Shown: positions 45,001-56,310 of the stretch, one piece after another
Layout of the letters: each line of letters opens with the position of its first letter
Numbering within the stretch: the first letter of the stretch is position 1
Assembly: GCA_015179125.1 (NCBI GenBank)
Contig: WHVA01000248.1
Location: 62,001-126,000, forward strand
Origin: Gautieria morchelliformis
Lineage: Eukaryota > Basidiomycota > Agaricomycetes > Gomphales > Gomphaceae
DNA: 64,000 bases
Direction of reading: 5' to 3'
Made by a program: the position numbers and the translations under genes
The notes under the pieces: generated by a model
The model's input: the letters and a program-made list of their open reading frames with translations, nothing else
The model's database searches: none
Told to the model about the DNA's origin: nothing

Positions 45001-47576
45001 TTTTTTTTTTTTTTTTTTAATCCATTTTTGTCTATTTGGGGCCGTGTCCTATGTAAGACAAGGTATACACTAGTCTCCTCCCCTTTGTTGCACTATCCTA
45101 ATTCTATATCTGTCTCCACATGCACTCGGGGACTTGCGTCCCGAGTTTGTCTGTGCCATTGTAAAGCGAGGGTTTGAGCTCCACGTGGGTTGCGTGGGCT
45201 TGTTCCAGCACTATTTCTTGTTCTCCAGGTTAACGTCTCCAAGCGTTCATCTAAATCTGCCCGTGGCGTTGATGTATTGGAAAAGCGGCACCATTGCCTT
45301 CGGCCTGTTCAGGAGTGTTGCTGTCGATTTGGTGCCGCATTTTAGCTTGCTCTCCAGCTGCTGTCTGTGTGTATTGTATGCCAGGCACTGTATCAGGAAA
45401 TGGTGGACCGTTTCGTCACCGCTGAAGCACGCCTCGCATGTTGGTGTTGTTGCTTCGCCTATCTTGAAGAGGTGTTTGTTGAGTGGGGCGTGCCCCATGC
45501 GTAACTAGATTAGCAGCGACTGTGGCACTGTGCAAGTCCTGCGGTAAGCTTCATGTAGGCCGTCGATGGCATCAATGGGTCAATCTTGTGGGCGTACTGT
45601 GCTCTCGGCGATTTCTTGAAAGCTAGCTTGGCTCTGGCTCTTAGCTCCTTGTTGTGTCTTTGTAGCTCAGCTAACTTGCTGATTGGCAGCTTTCCTCGGC
45701 ATTCAGCCGGAGTGTCCATCTCATCTGTGGACTCGCCCTTTGCAGCTCTTTTTGCTTCCCTGTCCACTCTCTTGTTGCCCTCTATTCCTTTGTGCATGGG
45801 TATCCACCTCATTGTCACTCTCGCGTATCCCCCTCTCTCTCTTCCCAGCGCTTCAATTTGTCCATGTAGCGCATGGACTAGGTATTGGCCCGGTATCGCC
45901 CTTTCCTCCCTGGTCGTCATCAAGGCTGCCTGACTGTCCACCCCAGCATGTGGCTCCCATTTCTCTCGTCCCTCAATAGCTTCGCCCCCATCGCTACTCC
46001 GAGCAGCTCCCCCTCGAAGACGGTGCGTTCATCCTCTGTCCCCATGTACTTCCTTGCCACCTTTCTTACCACTCCCCCTCTGTATAGAACTGCCGTGGCT
46101 CCTACCCCGCTTTCGATCGCCGACCCATCTGAGAAGACCTTCACTTCCGAGCTGTCCGCCTGTCCCTCTGCTGCCGCTTCATCCTTACCTCCGGGTATTT
46201 TGACCTCAAATGCCGGCCTCCACTTGGGTCCACGTCTGGTCACCTCTATCTTCTCCATGTCTTGCGGCTTCAATTTGAAGCCGTGCATGGCCTCGTGTAT
46301 CGGTGTTCTGTGCTTCCTGATATACCTGGCCGCAGCTCTTTTCACGTGCTTGGATAGCGGATGCTGTGAGGGCAGGCACGTTAGCCTGACTGCTGCACGG
46401 TGGACAATTTTAGATACTAGTAGTGGGAACGGGAGCAAGTTCGCATGCGCATCTAGGGTGTCGCTGGCCATGGTGCGCATTGCGCCCGTGATGGCTAGTG
46501 CTGCTTGTCTTTGTATCCTAGCCAGTTTGTTTATATAGCCCTTCATGCCTTTCGTGTTTTCGGATTCTGGAATCAGGTATGTGTCAGCCACGTATAGAAC
46601 CCTTGGGATAACTACTGCAATGTAGAATTGTCTCATGTGCTTATGTTACGATACGATCCGTCGTAAGGTTGACCAAGGTCGGGGGCAAAACCCGAGGTAC
46701 GGTCCGAGGTTACGGGGCGAGGTTTGGATGGGGAAGTCAGAGAGGGACTAGGCTTCAGCTTATGTGCTGCGCCGACCCTACGCACGAGTCCCAACTTCAG
46801 AGGCAAACGAATAAGAGGCGAGGTTTGGCTTAAGAGGCGAGGCTTAGAAACTAACTAGGGATCGAAGTTATACGATAGTTGATTTTCAGACTGAGGAGTA
46901 GGAATGTATACAGGGGGGTTTATATACGAGCGAGGGTACGAGTCAGGGGTGAACATTTTAGTGGAGGTCAGGGCGAGGTCAGGGGAGCGAGGTCAGGGCG
47001 AGGTAATATATGAATGATGCGTGATGGAGCGGAATTAGTAACTAAGGGGATACGGGCATGGGATCAAGGTCGGATATGAGCTCTAGCTCGGGCGCAGGAT
47101 AAGAATCATATGTACTCGGGCACGAGTATCACAAGGCTTGGGCTCGGAAGAAAGTTATACCGGTAAGTAACCGGCCAAAGGCCGGGTTCTTACAGCTTAG
47201 CTGAGACTCCTTTTGTTGTCTTCGCTATCCTGCGATATCGATCCAGCCGCTTTGTGCCTTTCATTAGTGCGTAGTTGACCTGGCACTTGAATCTTAGCTC
47301 CTGATCCATCATGATCCCCAGGTACTTGTGTATTACGGTCAGGGCGACACTTTGGGTGCCTATTGTGATTGAGGGTCTGGCGACTGGCCTTGTCTTCTTG
47401 GTCCCAGTCGGGTCTCTCTCGCGCTTTCTGGTGAAACCGACTAGGCCGAACTTGTCTAAGGCAAATGTGCAGTCATGTTCCTCCACCCATTCTAGGGCTC
47501 CGGCTTTCCTGTGCACGATGTCCTACAGCTTGCTGAAGGCCTCTTTTAGGTCAGCCCCTTCCGCCAACAAGGTAGT
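45001..47576 (-). mobile_element. 5'-truncated LINE, related to the plus-strand one
   Basis: The poly(A) tail is the T-run 45001-45018. Reading leftward on the minus strand from 47576 are the end of RT (LAEGADLKEAFSKL, then CTFALDKFGLVGF, ARPSITIGTQSV, IMMDQELRFKCQVNY), the connection region (IPRVLYVADTYLIP), RNase H (VFSDGSAIESGVGA and, in another frame, MDSQAALMTT, MHKGIEGNKRVD) and the zinc motif CEACFSGDETVHHFLIQC. There are frameshifts near 45930 and 45520 and stops. It is clearly a different subfamily from 37990-44035. The solo LTR 46644-47194 is inserted in it. The 5' end is cut inside RT, as typical for incomplete target-primed reverse transcription. Confidence 0.85.
46644..47194 (-). 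repeat. Solo LTR (551 bp) inside the LINE
   Basis: The ends are TGTTACGATACG...GGTTCTTACA, with a perfect duplication gctta at 46639-46643 and 47195-47199. The LINE reading continues on both sides. The family is the same as the truncated LTR at 31387-31920, in the opposite orientation. Confidence 0.93.
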
Positions 47577-47795
47577 TCCTCAGTTCAGATATCAACTTAG
47601 CTCCTCATACACAAAGCTCTCCTGTCTGATATCGATTTCAATCCTCAGCTTAAAGCTGAACCCTGTTCCCGAAATTAGGGTGGAACACTGAGTGGGCACA
47701 ACTACAAAGTTGAAGCCAAGCCCTCAGTTCCGAACCTTGGCTCGGCTATCGTTTAGAGCCAAGTCTCAGTACAACTTATAGTCTTAACACTCCCT
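47577..47795. repeat. Possible LTR fragment
   Basis: Right after the LINE breakpoint the sequence has an LTR-like 3' end: caactacaaagttgaagcc, echoed by the ends of the other gypsy LTRs here, and a terminal ...gtcttaaca. The left end is missing. Confidence 0.35.
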
Positions 47796-49106
47796 GTGCC
47801 TCTCTGTTGCGGCAGCTGTTCGACATGTCTATTCAGAATGCCATGAGCTATGCATCCCACCATGTCCAATGTTCCTGCGCAGTTTGCTTAGGTGGATGCT
47901 CGCAACTTTTTATTACCTGTAGCTTCACCCATTTTATTGTCAGATTATAGAAAAGAAGAGGACAAAAGTACATTCCAATCTTATTGTTGGGATATAAATA
48001 AATTTTCTTTTGTCCCTCCCCGAGCAGCGGCTCCACCAACGAGAACGCCTCTTCTTATTTTTTCTTCCCACTTTTAATATACACTATATCATTATAACTA
48101 TTCATATATATTACAAATATCTACACAACTACTATTACTCCATATGGTAGTCTAATACTCTCTCATTATAACTAGTCATACTAATACCCCTACTCATATC
48201 TGTTAGAAGTATCTCTCCAAGTATCTTTACTCTATCTTGTAGTTAATACTCTCTCATATGTATATATATCTTCGAGATGTTTAAATATATACAGAATCAT
48301 CTAATAACATCTATTATTCTCCTTATAAATACTACTATATATTCCTATATGTTGTTATTAAGACTCTTATAATATATATTATATACTCATATATGCTGTA
48401 TCACATGACCATTATGATTATCCTCCTTAGCTCTGCGGCACTGGGTCTCTGTACCCTCATATTGCCAATCGCTGGGTGCCTGTCAACGTCACCACCGACG
48501 TCATGTCCAATAGGTGCGCTGCTACTGATCGGTTGTGGAAGCCGATGCTCATACACAGCCACAGGGGCTGCCGACTGTATCTTATCTAGCCTGCAGATAA
48601 GATAGCTCATTTCGATCAATATGTCGTGTGGCGCTTGCGCGCGCGGTTTCATGTAAAATGATGGTGAGTGCTTGTTCTCCTTTTGTTAAATTGTTTTTAG
48701 TCTTTTGTTTATCTTTTATGAAGTAAAATGAATAGTGTATTGTGTTTATCATAACAGTACCGACTAGATGATGATCCGACGCTCTCACAGTTTCCCACAC
48801 TTATGCACACTCTTGAACCTGCCTCCACTAACCTTATTTCTATCGATTGGTCAAACGTATTACACTGCATTCCACGCGCACCCATAGAGCTTCGGATCTC
48901 GTCTTCTAATGCTGCCATGATTAGCATCATAGTGAAGCATGCGCCGCCATATATTGCATCTCTCGGACTCATACTTTGTCGACTAAACGACAAGACATAG
49001 AGGCCCGTGTATACATATGTACACGTGACAGGGTTCAAACGTGCAGAGGTCGCGCAGAAATATCCCTCAATCCCTGGCCGAATTCCATATGTCCTGCTCC
49101 ATGATA
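47796..49106. other. Intergenic with an AT-rich tract
   Basis: 48050-48400 is strongly AT-rich, with loosely repeated actctctcatta/tatatat motifs. No gene is supported on either strand; the frames 48401-49038 have no family resemblance. Confidence 0.45.
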
Positions 49107-52100
49107 ATATTAGTGGCGAGTCTAATGTATGATCAAGTAGTGGTTTAGAGTGTAGGTGGTGAGTCTAGTGTGAGTGGTGAGTATAGTGTATAAATTCGTG
49201 TACATAAAAGAACCATTACGATCAAAGCATTCAAGCACCATAGGAACACAGCGGAAAGAGAACGATGACACCCAGCACTATTTCTTGCTCAGCGCCTGCA
49301 GCTGCACATACTCATAGTATCCGCCACGAAGCGCAAGGAGCTCATTGTGAGTGCCCGCCTCGCTCACCTTACCATCCTTGATAAAATATCTAAGGGACTA
49401 ATCAACACCTTACGCGTATCCATAGAAGAACAGACTCGCATGCAATCGGCATTTTGAATAGTAGAGAGGCGATGCGCAATGGCGATCGTGGTGCGTCCCT
49501 TTGCAGCTTTGTCCAACGCTTCCTGCACAACTCTCTCGGAATTTGAGTCCAGAGCTGAGGTGGCTTCATCTAATAGAAGCACTTTCGGGTTCCGGAGCAA
49601 GGCTCTAGCAATCGCGATCCGTTGCTTTTGTCCACCCGAAAGCTGTGAACCTTTTCCCCCTACTTCTGTGTCGAAGCCCCTACGTATATATTGGTTACCA
49701 ACTACATCAAGGGCTAATATTTGAAATGCTTACTCTGGCAATGACTGGATAAATTCTAAGATGTTGGCGTCCCTGCATGCAGCTTCTAAATCCTCCTGGG
49801 TCACAGCGTCGGCGGGTATGATGGCTCCAAGTAGAATATTGAAGCGAATGGTGCCGGCGTACAGTGTCTAGCCGTGAGTGTAAGCAGAAATACATAAGAC
49901 GAGTGCATCGCATACTGGTTCTTGAGACACCAAGGAGATATTATTTCGGTATTCTTGTACATTGAATTCAGAAATCAATTGATCATCGAGCTTGAAAAGA
50001 AGCAATAAGCCAGTAGAATGCACTGATGGAAGATTTCCCACATAAATGTGGCCAGCCAAGGGGTCATAGAAGCGCTCGGCAAGCTGAATGCTGTACAGGT
50101 ACTTAATGCGCGTGAATCAATATAATACACTGTTACGTACATTGTACTCTTTCCACAACCCGATGCACCTACGAGCGCAATGTACGTGCCAGGTTTCACA
50201 TCCAGATTTAGATCACGCAATACTCTTATACCTGGACGGGTCGGGTAGCGGAAATGGACATCTTCAAAGCGGACATGGCCTTGGACATTGTCAGGCTTTT
50301 TCCCCTCAGACTGCGCTGCGTCAATTTCTGGAATCGAATCGAGGAGGTCAACGATATTGTTGGCTGCGCTTTTTGCAGAAGACATATCAGGCACGAAGGC
50401 GAAAACCTGCGAAGCGAATGTCAATTGCAAGTAGCAGGACAAATACGAGACGAATACGTTTCCAGCCTGGAGGGCACCAAAGATAGTATTCTGGCGAGTG
50501 ATCAGCTAGGCCATGATACAGTTAATAAATACCAACGTACGTTGAGACAAGTAAAAAATTGCTGTATATTGTACTCTGTGCTCGCAACCAGCCGAGAGCC
50601 GTACCAGAAGACGAGTGAGACAGCGAAGTATACCATGGCCTGTGAAAGTGAGTAAAGCAGAGTGGACCAGATGGAGGTCTTTTTGGATTCACGCAGTGGT
50701 TGAAGGAGACTTTCTGAGTATATCGTGCAGCAGTCGTCTTCACGAGTAAGAGATGCTACGGTGCGAATAGCACCAGCCGCTTCGCAAGCAAGATGCGCTG
50801 ATGACTCGTGTGCAGCCTTATTCCTCTCGTCTTTGAGTACAACGACGTACTATAGTAAAACATTGAAACACAGGTGTGAGGAACAGCTGTAGTGACGTAA
50901 AGCGAAGAGACTTACGAGATGGATGAAGCCAGTGGTTATGACAAAGGGTATGCAGGCTAGCGGACACCAGACTTTCAATCCAATCCACTTCAAGGAACGC
51001 TAGTCTTACCAATGCCAACGAGCGCAAGCTTCCAGCCATATGCAAGACCAATAATGCACCCTCCCACCAGACATGCGGTACTTTGTATGATCCTAAACCG
51101 AAGTTACAGCCTCAGATAAGGGCGGGGTCAAGAAGAAGACTCACGCTCCCAACGTTATCCCAGCAAGACCGCTCACTTTCTGGGGGTTGTCACTTAAGCC
51201 GGATATTAAACCTCCTGTCTGGAGAGTCAATTATAGTGGTCAATAGCATACCCACCATCTGCGCCAGAGGCCTGCATAATACACACGGTGTTTTTCTCCT
51301 CGTCAAAAAACTCGACTGTTTCGACAATGGTAAGCGCATCGCAAAGTTGATCGAAAGCCCTCACTGTCTTGCCTCATGATGGCTTTGAAGCTCAAAGACC
51401 GCACTGTATAAGTCACTTTCGCCGCCGCACTGCCAAACAAGTAATTCTGGCATCCCGCGACGATAGCGATGATGAAGATCCACAGCGCGTCCCGGTCGAC
51501 CGCCACTCGCAGACCATGGCGGTCTGTAATCTGGAACGCCAGGAGCGAGATGCCTGACAACCCAGCGATGTTAAAAAATATGAGAAGACACGAATTCGCC
51601 CCCGCTCACCGTACACGATGCCATACACAGGATATATCATACCAGCAACTATCGCAAAGGCCGAACCTACTAGGTACGTGGGCCAAGTATCGCGGTTCAA
51701 ATTTCCTATGCGGGAGAATAGATAGGGGATAGAACGTATATCTTGTTTGTCTTTGTCGACCTGGCGTTTCTCGAAGATTTCACTCGCGACCGAACGGCTC
51801 GCGGTCTCGTGGAGACTGAGTGGCACCTCCTCCCGTGTAGCTTTCACTTTCTCACTGTCACGAGCCAGTTTCTCATCATGGGCCTCTCCGCCATCATATA
51901 TGCGATCGCCGACAGTCTCCCGTTCTTCGCGTAATTGCTGCGCCTTCACCAGCTCTGCATACGCACTATCTTGACGTGCGAGCAGTTGGTCGTGCGTGCC
52001 CTCCTCGAGTACTACCCCGGCACCCATCACGTAGATACGATCTGCTAACTTTATCGTCGAAAGACGATGTGCGATTGTGATAGTTGTCCTCCCAGAAGCA

Positions 52101-55100
52101 GCCTTGTCTAGAGCATCCTGAACAACACCCTCAGACTGCGTGTCTAGTGCACTTGTCGCTTCGTCCAAGAGCAATATCCGAGGGTTTGACACGATCGCTC
52201 GTGCAATCGCAACGCGTTCTTGACGAATAATGTTGTAAACCTCTGAATCGCGTCATGGCCATTCGCCGTACTCACGTTTCTGACCTCCACTAAGTAAAAA
52301 TCCCTGCTCGCCAACCTTGGTCTGATACCCGTCCGGAAGGTTACTGATGAAACCGTCTGCGTTCGCCTTTATACAGGCAGCTTTAACGAGACTACTTTTT
52401 TCTTCCGGCGAGGCTGTCTCCCACTGGGTCCCTATCAGTCCATGCGCAACATTTCCCTCGATGGTTGTGGAAAAAAGTGTCGGCTCCTGTGAAACTAGTC
52501 CGATCTGACTACGAAGCCACTTGATGTTCAAGCCCTTTACATCCTGTCCATCAAGTTTCACCGCGCCAGATATTGGATCGTAGAACCGCTCCACGAGCGA
52601 TACGATTGTGCTGCAATATTATGGATAATCAATTGTCTGAGCGTCGGAGTGTCTCGCACCTCTTCCCAGAGCCACTAGCCCCAACTATGGCTGTGGTCTT
52701 TCCCGCTTCAAATGAAATGGTAATGTCTTTTATAACGGGCACACTCGGCCGACTAGGATAGTTGAATTGGACATGGTCAAACTCGATAAGGCCGGAGACG
52801 TTTTCCGGTTTGAGACCATGAGGGGAGGCACTGTCGATGGACGGAATGCGTTCGATTGTCTCGTACAGCTTTGCAGCGGCACCTCGGGCGTTAGATATTG
52901 CTGCAAAATGAAAGAGTGAGTGGCGTGAAACAAGCCATTGAAGATCGAATAAATGCCTGATGGCATACGTGCACAACTGAAGAAACAACACACCTTGGAT
53001 AGTTGGCGCCATAAATGTTAGAGATGCCGAGCCCACGAATATAGCTGAGAACACTGTGATGACCTGCCCTACATTCGCGTTTCCTTGCAATATCAGGGTC
53101 GCGCCGAATGAGAATGCCAAGGCATACCCCGCATAGATGATGAAAAAGAATGTTCCTAGTCCGCAGCCTATATGGGCACTTAAGACATGTTCAGTAATGC
53201 AGGTTCGTCGGTAGCACCCACCTTGCCATACGGCAGCCTTAGCCTCAGCCACAAGCGATTTATGCACATAACCGTCGTACAATTGCGAAAGCTTTGTCTG
53301 CGTCCCAAATGCATGTGCAGTCCTGATGGTAGAAATAACTTCTTCGGCGAGTGAGCCACTCTCTGCGATGGCTGTTCGGCCTAATCTGCCGAAGAGCAAT
53401 AGTAAGAAGAAGGGTAATAGACAGGATCACATGATATAAAAAATAAAACAAAGCAATAAAAGGTGGGCTCAACGGTAGATATTCATGATTTGAGGTACGA
53501 AAGGTAATCAATCAGGCTACGACAAGTGAGAAGAATCCGACACGGGAGAACAAGACCTACTGCATGTATGCAGATAGAAATTTGCCCATAAGGCCACCCG
53601 TTATCATCATGCAAGGTAAAATTGAGCTCAATGCTAGCGCAAGACGCCAGGACCTGATATATGCCACTTATCCTATTCTCAGCTGTGCGAACGGGCCAGA
53701 AAATGTAAACAATCGTACAGATGAAACCGCTGAAAAAAGCGCCAGTATAATTGAACACAACTACACGAGGGGATTTTATTGAGAGAAAAGGCCAGGAAAC
53801 AGATACCACGTACGTGCCACTTTTTCAGATGTACCTTGTTGTAACAGATCTAAGAGGTGGTGAGATGGGAAGTGAAAAATCAGAAAAGGAATCGTACGGG
53901 TATCTGTCTGAATCCGTGTTGCAATTTCGCCAGCGCCCACGTTGTCGAAGAAAGCAATATCTTGCCTGAGGACGGCACGCAGATAGGCCTCCCTTACACG
54001 CTTAGCCATCACGTGGCCTACCGTGCAATGTGTTCAGTAAGAAACGGCGAGAGATTCATGACGAAGCTAGGCACCTGTGTATGACCAAATAAACATAAAC
54101 GTATACGTACATATAAACAACGCCAGGCCGATATATGTAATGTAGCTCGCATCGAGGGCTGCCACGGCACGAAAGTCGTTTGCCGCCGCGATAAGAGTCG
54201 CATTGTGGACATCGAAGTGAGTAGCAGTGGCTACTATGCCGAAGTTTACAACGGAGTTGGTAAGGTTTCCGAAGAAGAGGGACATAAGTGGCTGCGATGC
54301 TTGAGTCAGAACATGTAAGACTTGGCGGAGAAAAATTATACGGACTTGAGCTGCACCAGCTGCCACCGCTGCGATAATGCCCGTGCAGTCCATGAAAATT
54401 TCGAGCTTGGTCGCGAACCTAGAACCGCGAAAGTTTATTGGTTTATGGTATGACTTTGGGGGAAAGGACAGCTACCGGAAGAGGTCTGTCACCCCAACTC
54501 CAGGCAGAGGTTTTTGTGGCTCAGGAATAGCAAGTGAGGTGTCTGCATCAGTGCCGGTGTTGGATTCGAGCTTGGGCTCGCCACCGTCGAGTTCATTCTT
54601 GTCTTTTTTCCTGGAAAAAAATCTGCCTCTCATTGTCATGCAGCCTGAGAGCTAATGGACTGCTCCTGATCGTGTGAGTTGGCAATGGATTTATGAGGCA
54701 GCAGAGGGGGAGCTGCGAGTTGAAGCGGGCCTGCAGAGTTTCGCCACTAGTCCAGCGGCGATGCACTTTAAGCACTACTTGATCCAACGTGTTACACACG
54801 TCTGGCTTAAAACTACGGATGCGCCGCAGTTGTGACGTTTGTGTTCAAAGCGTTGCACATCTATCGCAGCCAGATCCAAGGTGACTCACTGCTAACTTTG
54901 ATAGCTTGGTCTGGCTGATCGGTCCGGCCGCGGCAGAGTCCGAGCACGGCGGTGGTATCGGCCGCTAAGCTGCTACCGGTGCCGCATCATTTCTTCCCGA
55001 TGAAAATGTTGAAGAGGCAGCGCTGAGCGCAGCCTGAAGCTAAGGTTTGACATGATAAATCAGAATGACTGGCACGCAATGCTCAGTTTTTATACACCGT

Positions 55101-55788
55101 ATTTGGAATCTGCCACGATCACTACATGCGTCAGAATTAAGTTAGAATCCGGACGAGTCAAACGGCTTGCACGCGGGTCGACGCGCGTAGTGCTTCCGGC
55201 GGCTTGCGATGGCTGGTTGGGATATTGCCAAGAACCCGAAGGTCTTCGGTCCCAAGAGGATTTTCGTTTGTCACACCAGAATGTGATCCCCGGCCAGCTC
55301 AGCTGGTCCTTATAAGGGTTTTTTCGGCCATTCGTATGATTCGTCACATTAGGTTAGTAACCGGCCTGCCCAACAGCGCGCGTGTTACAGTAAATACTTT
55401 AGACCCTCAAGTGTCACCCCGAGCAAGAAACAGGCAGAGATTACGGGGATCACAGAGTCGACAGCCCATAGCAACCAGACCAGAAACAAGTGCTCAATGG
55501 ACTACAGAGAACCCGGGCGGGCATGAGATAATTAACGATAGAAGTGTCCGAGAGAGCTAGACTCACGGAGCCAGACATATTCTGAGGGTTTAACATCTAA
55601 CGGAAAATTTATGAAAATACAACACAAGCACAATACCGAGGCACATTACCTCCGAGACAAAGGTGTAAAGCTGAATCAAGGGGCAGCGGGTAGAGGACGA
55701 GGCTATCCGTGCAGGAAATTAAGTCCGTACCTATCCAAGTGAAACTGTGTCGACCTCGAAGCTAGTCGGGGACCAGAGCGGATGCAGG
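49107..55788. repeat. Segmental duplication, copy 2 (ABC transporter block)
   Basis: The direct partner of 283-6993. The upstream, non-coding part (54640-55788) is more diverged, with several indels, but still alignable by eye. Confidence 0.9.
49278..54633 (-). CDS. ABCB-type full ABC transporter, copy 2
   Basis: Same architecture and intron positions as the gene at 466-5824. First exon [18 protein letters not shown] from ATG 54633-54631 (another ATG lies two codons upstream), spliced into [16 protein letters not shown]1 has [15 protein letters not shown] and [15 protein letters not shown]2 Walker A reads GASGCGKST (copy 1: GASGSGKST), then [25 protein letters not shown]. The C-terminus is QLQALSKK followed by TAG (49278-49280). 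The linker after NBD1 differs most: this copy has [16 protein letters not shown] where copy 1 has [13 protein letters not shown]. No stop was seen in the traced exons. Both copies appear functional, so dosage or divided substrates are possible. Confidence 0.9.
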
Positions 55789-56310
55789 AAAAAGGCACTG
55801 ATTCAGGAGGTCAGGACCAAGAAATATTGATAGGAGATATAGTATCTGCGTACTGTCAAGAACGAGAGCATGCAGGAAAAGCCGCGCCAATTTACACCTT
55901 CGTGATCTGAACTGCGCGCAAAACACGATCCAAATTTCTCATATTGATGAGGGTTTAGCTACGCCGCCGGGATGACATGTGACAGATTGGGGTCTTGAGT
56001 GTTTGATCAAGCCGGCGGGACTCGCACTACGGATTGACGGCCAATCGGGAGCCGTGTATGTTGATGTAGACTCGGACTCTTGTCGTGCTGCGCTGCCAGG
56101 CATCATAACCCGAGTCACGAATCATTAGCTTCTTTGACAGACTTCATCAGGGGGCTGCTGCCACTGAAGCCAGCTGGCAGCCAACCGCGGTACTAGAGCA
56201 CAGCAGTAGCTCCAAAGGTATAGATACGTCACATAACTCATCTAGTGAATTCCACAAGAGGTAATATATACCGAGGGCCCTAGGGGCAAATAATAGGACA
56301 GGGGAATCAT
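55789..56310. other. Intergenic, no gene recognised
   Basis: Spacer between the upstream end of the duplicated block and the 3' end of the BAR-SH3 gene. Confidence 0.5.

Noticed and set aside
48709-49038. 109-residue minus-strand frame
   Set aside because: No domain or context; probably chance in non-coding DNA.
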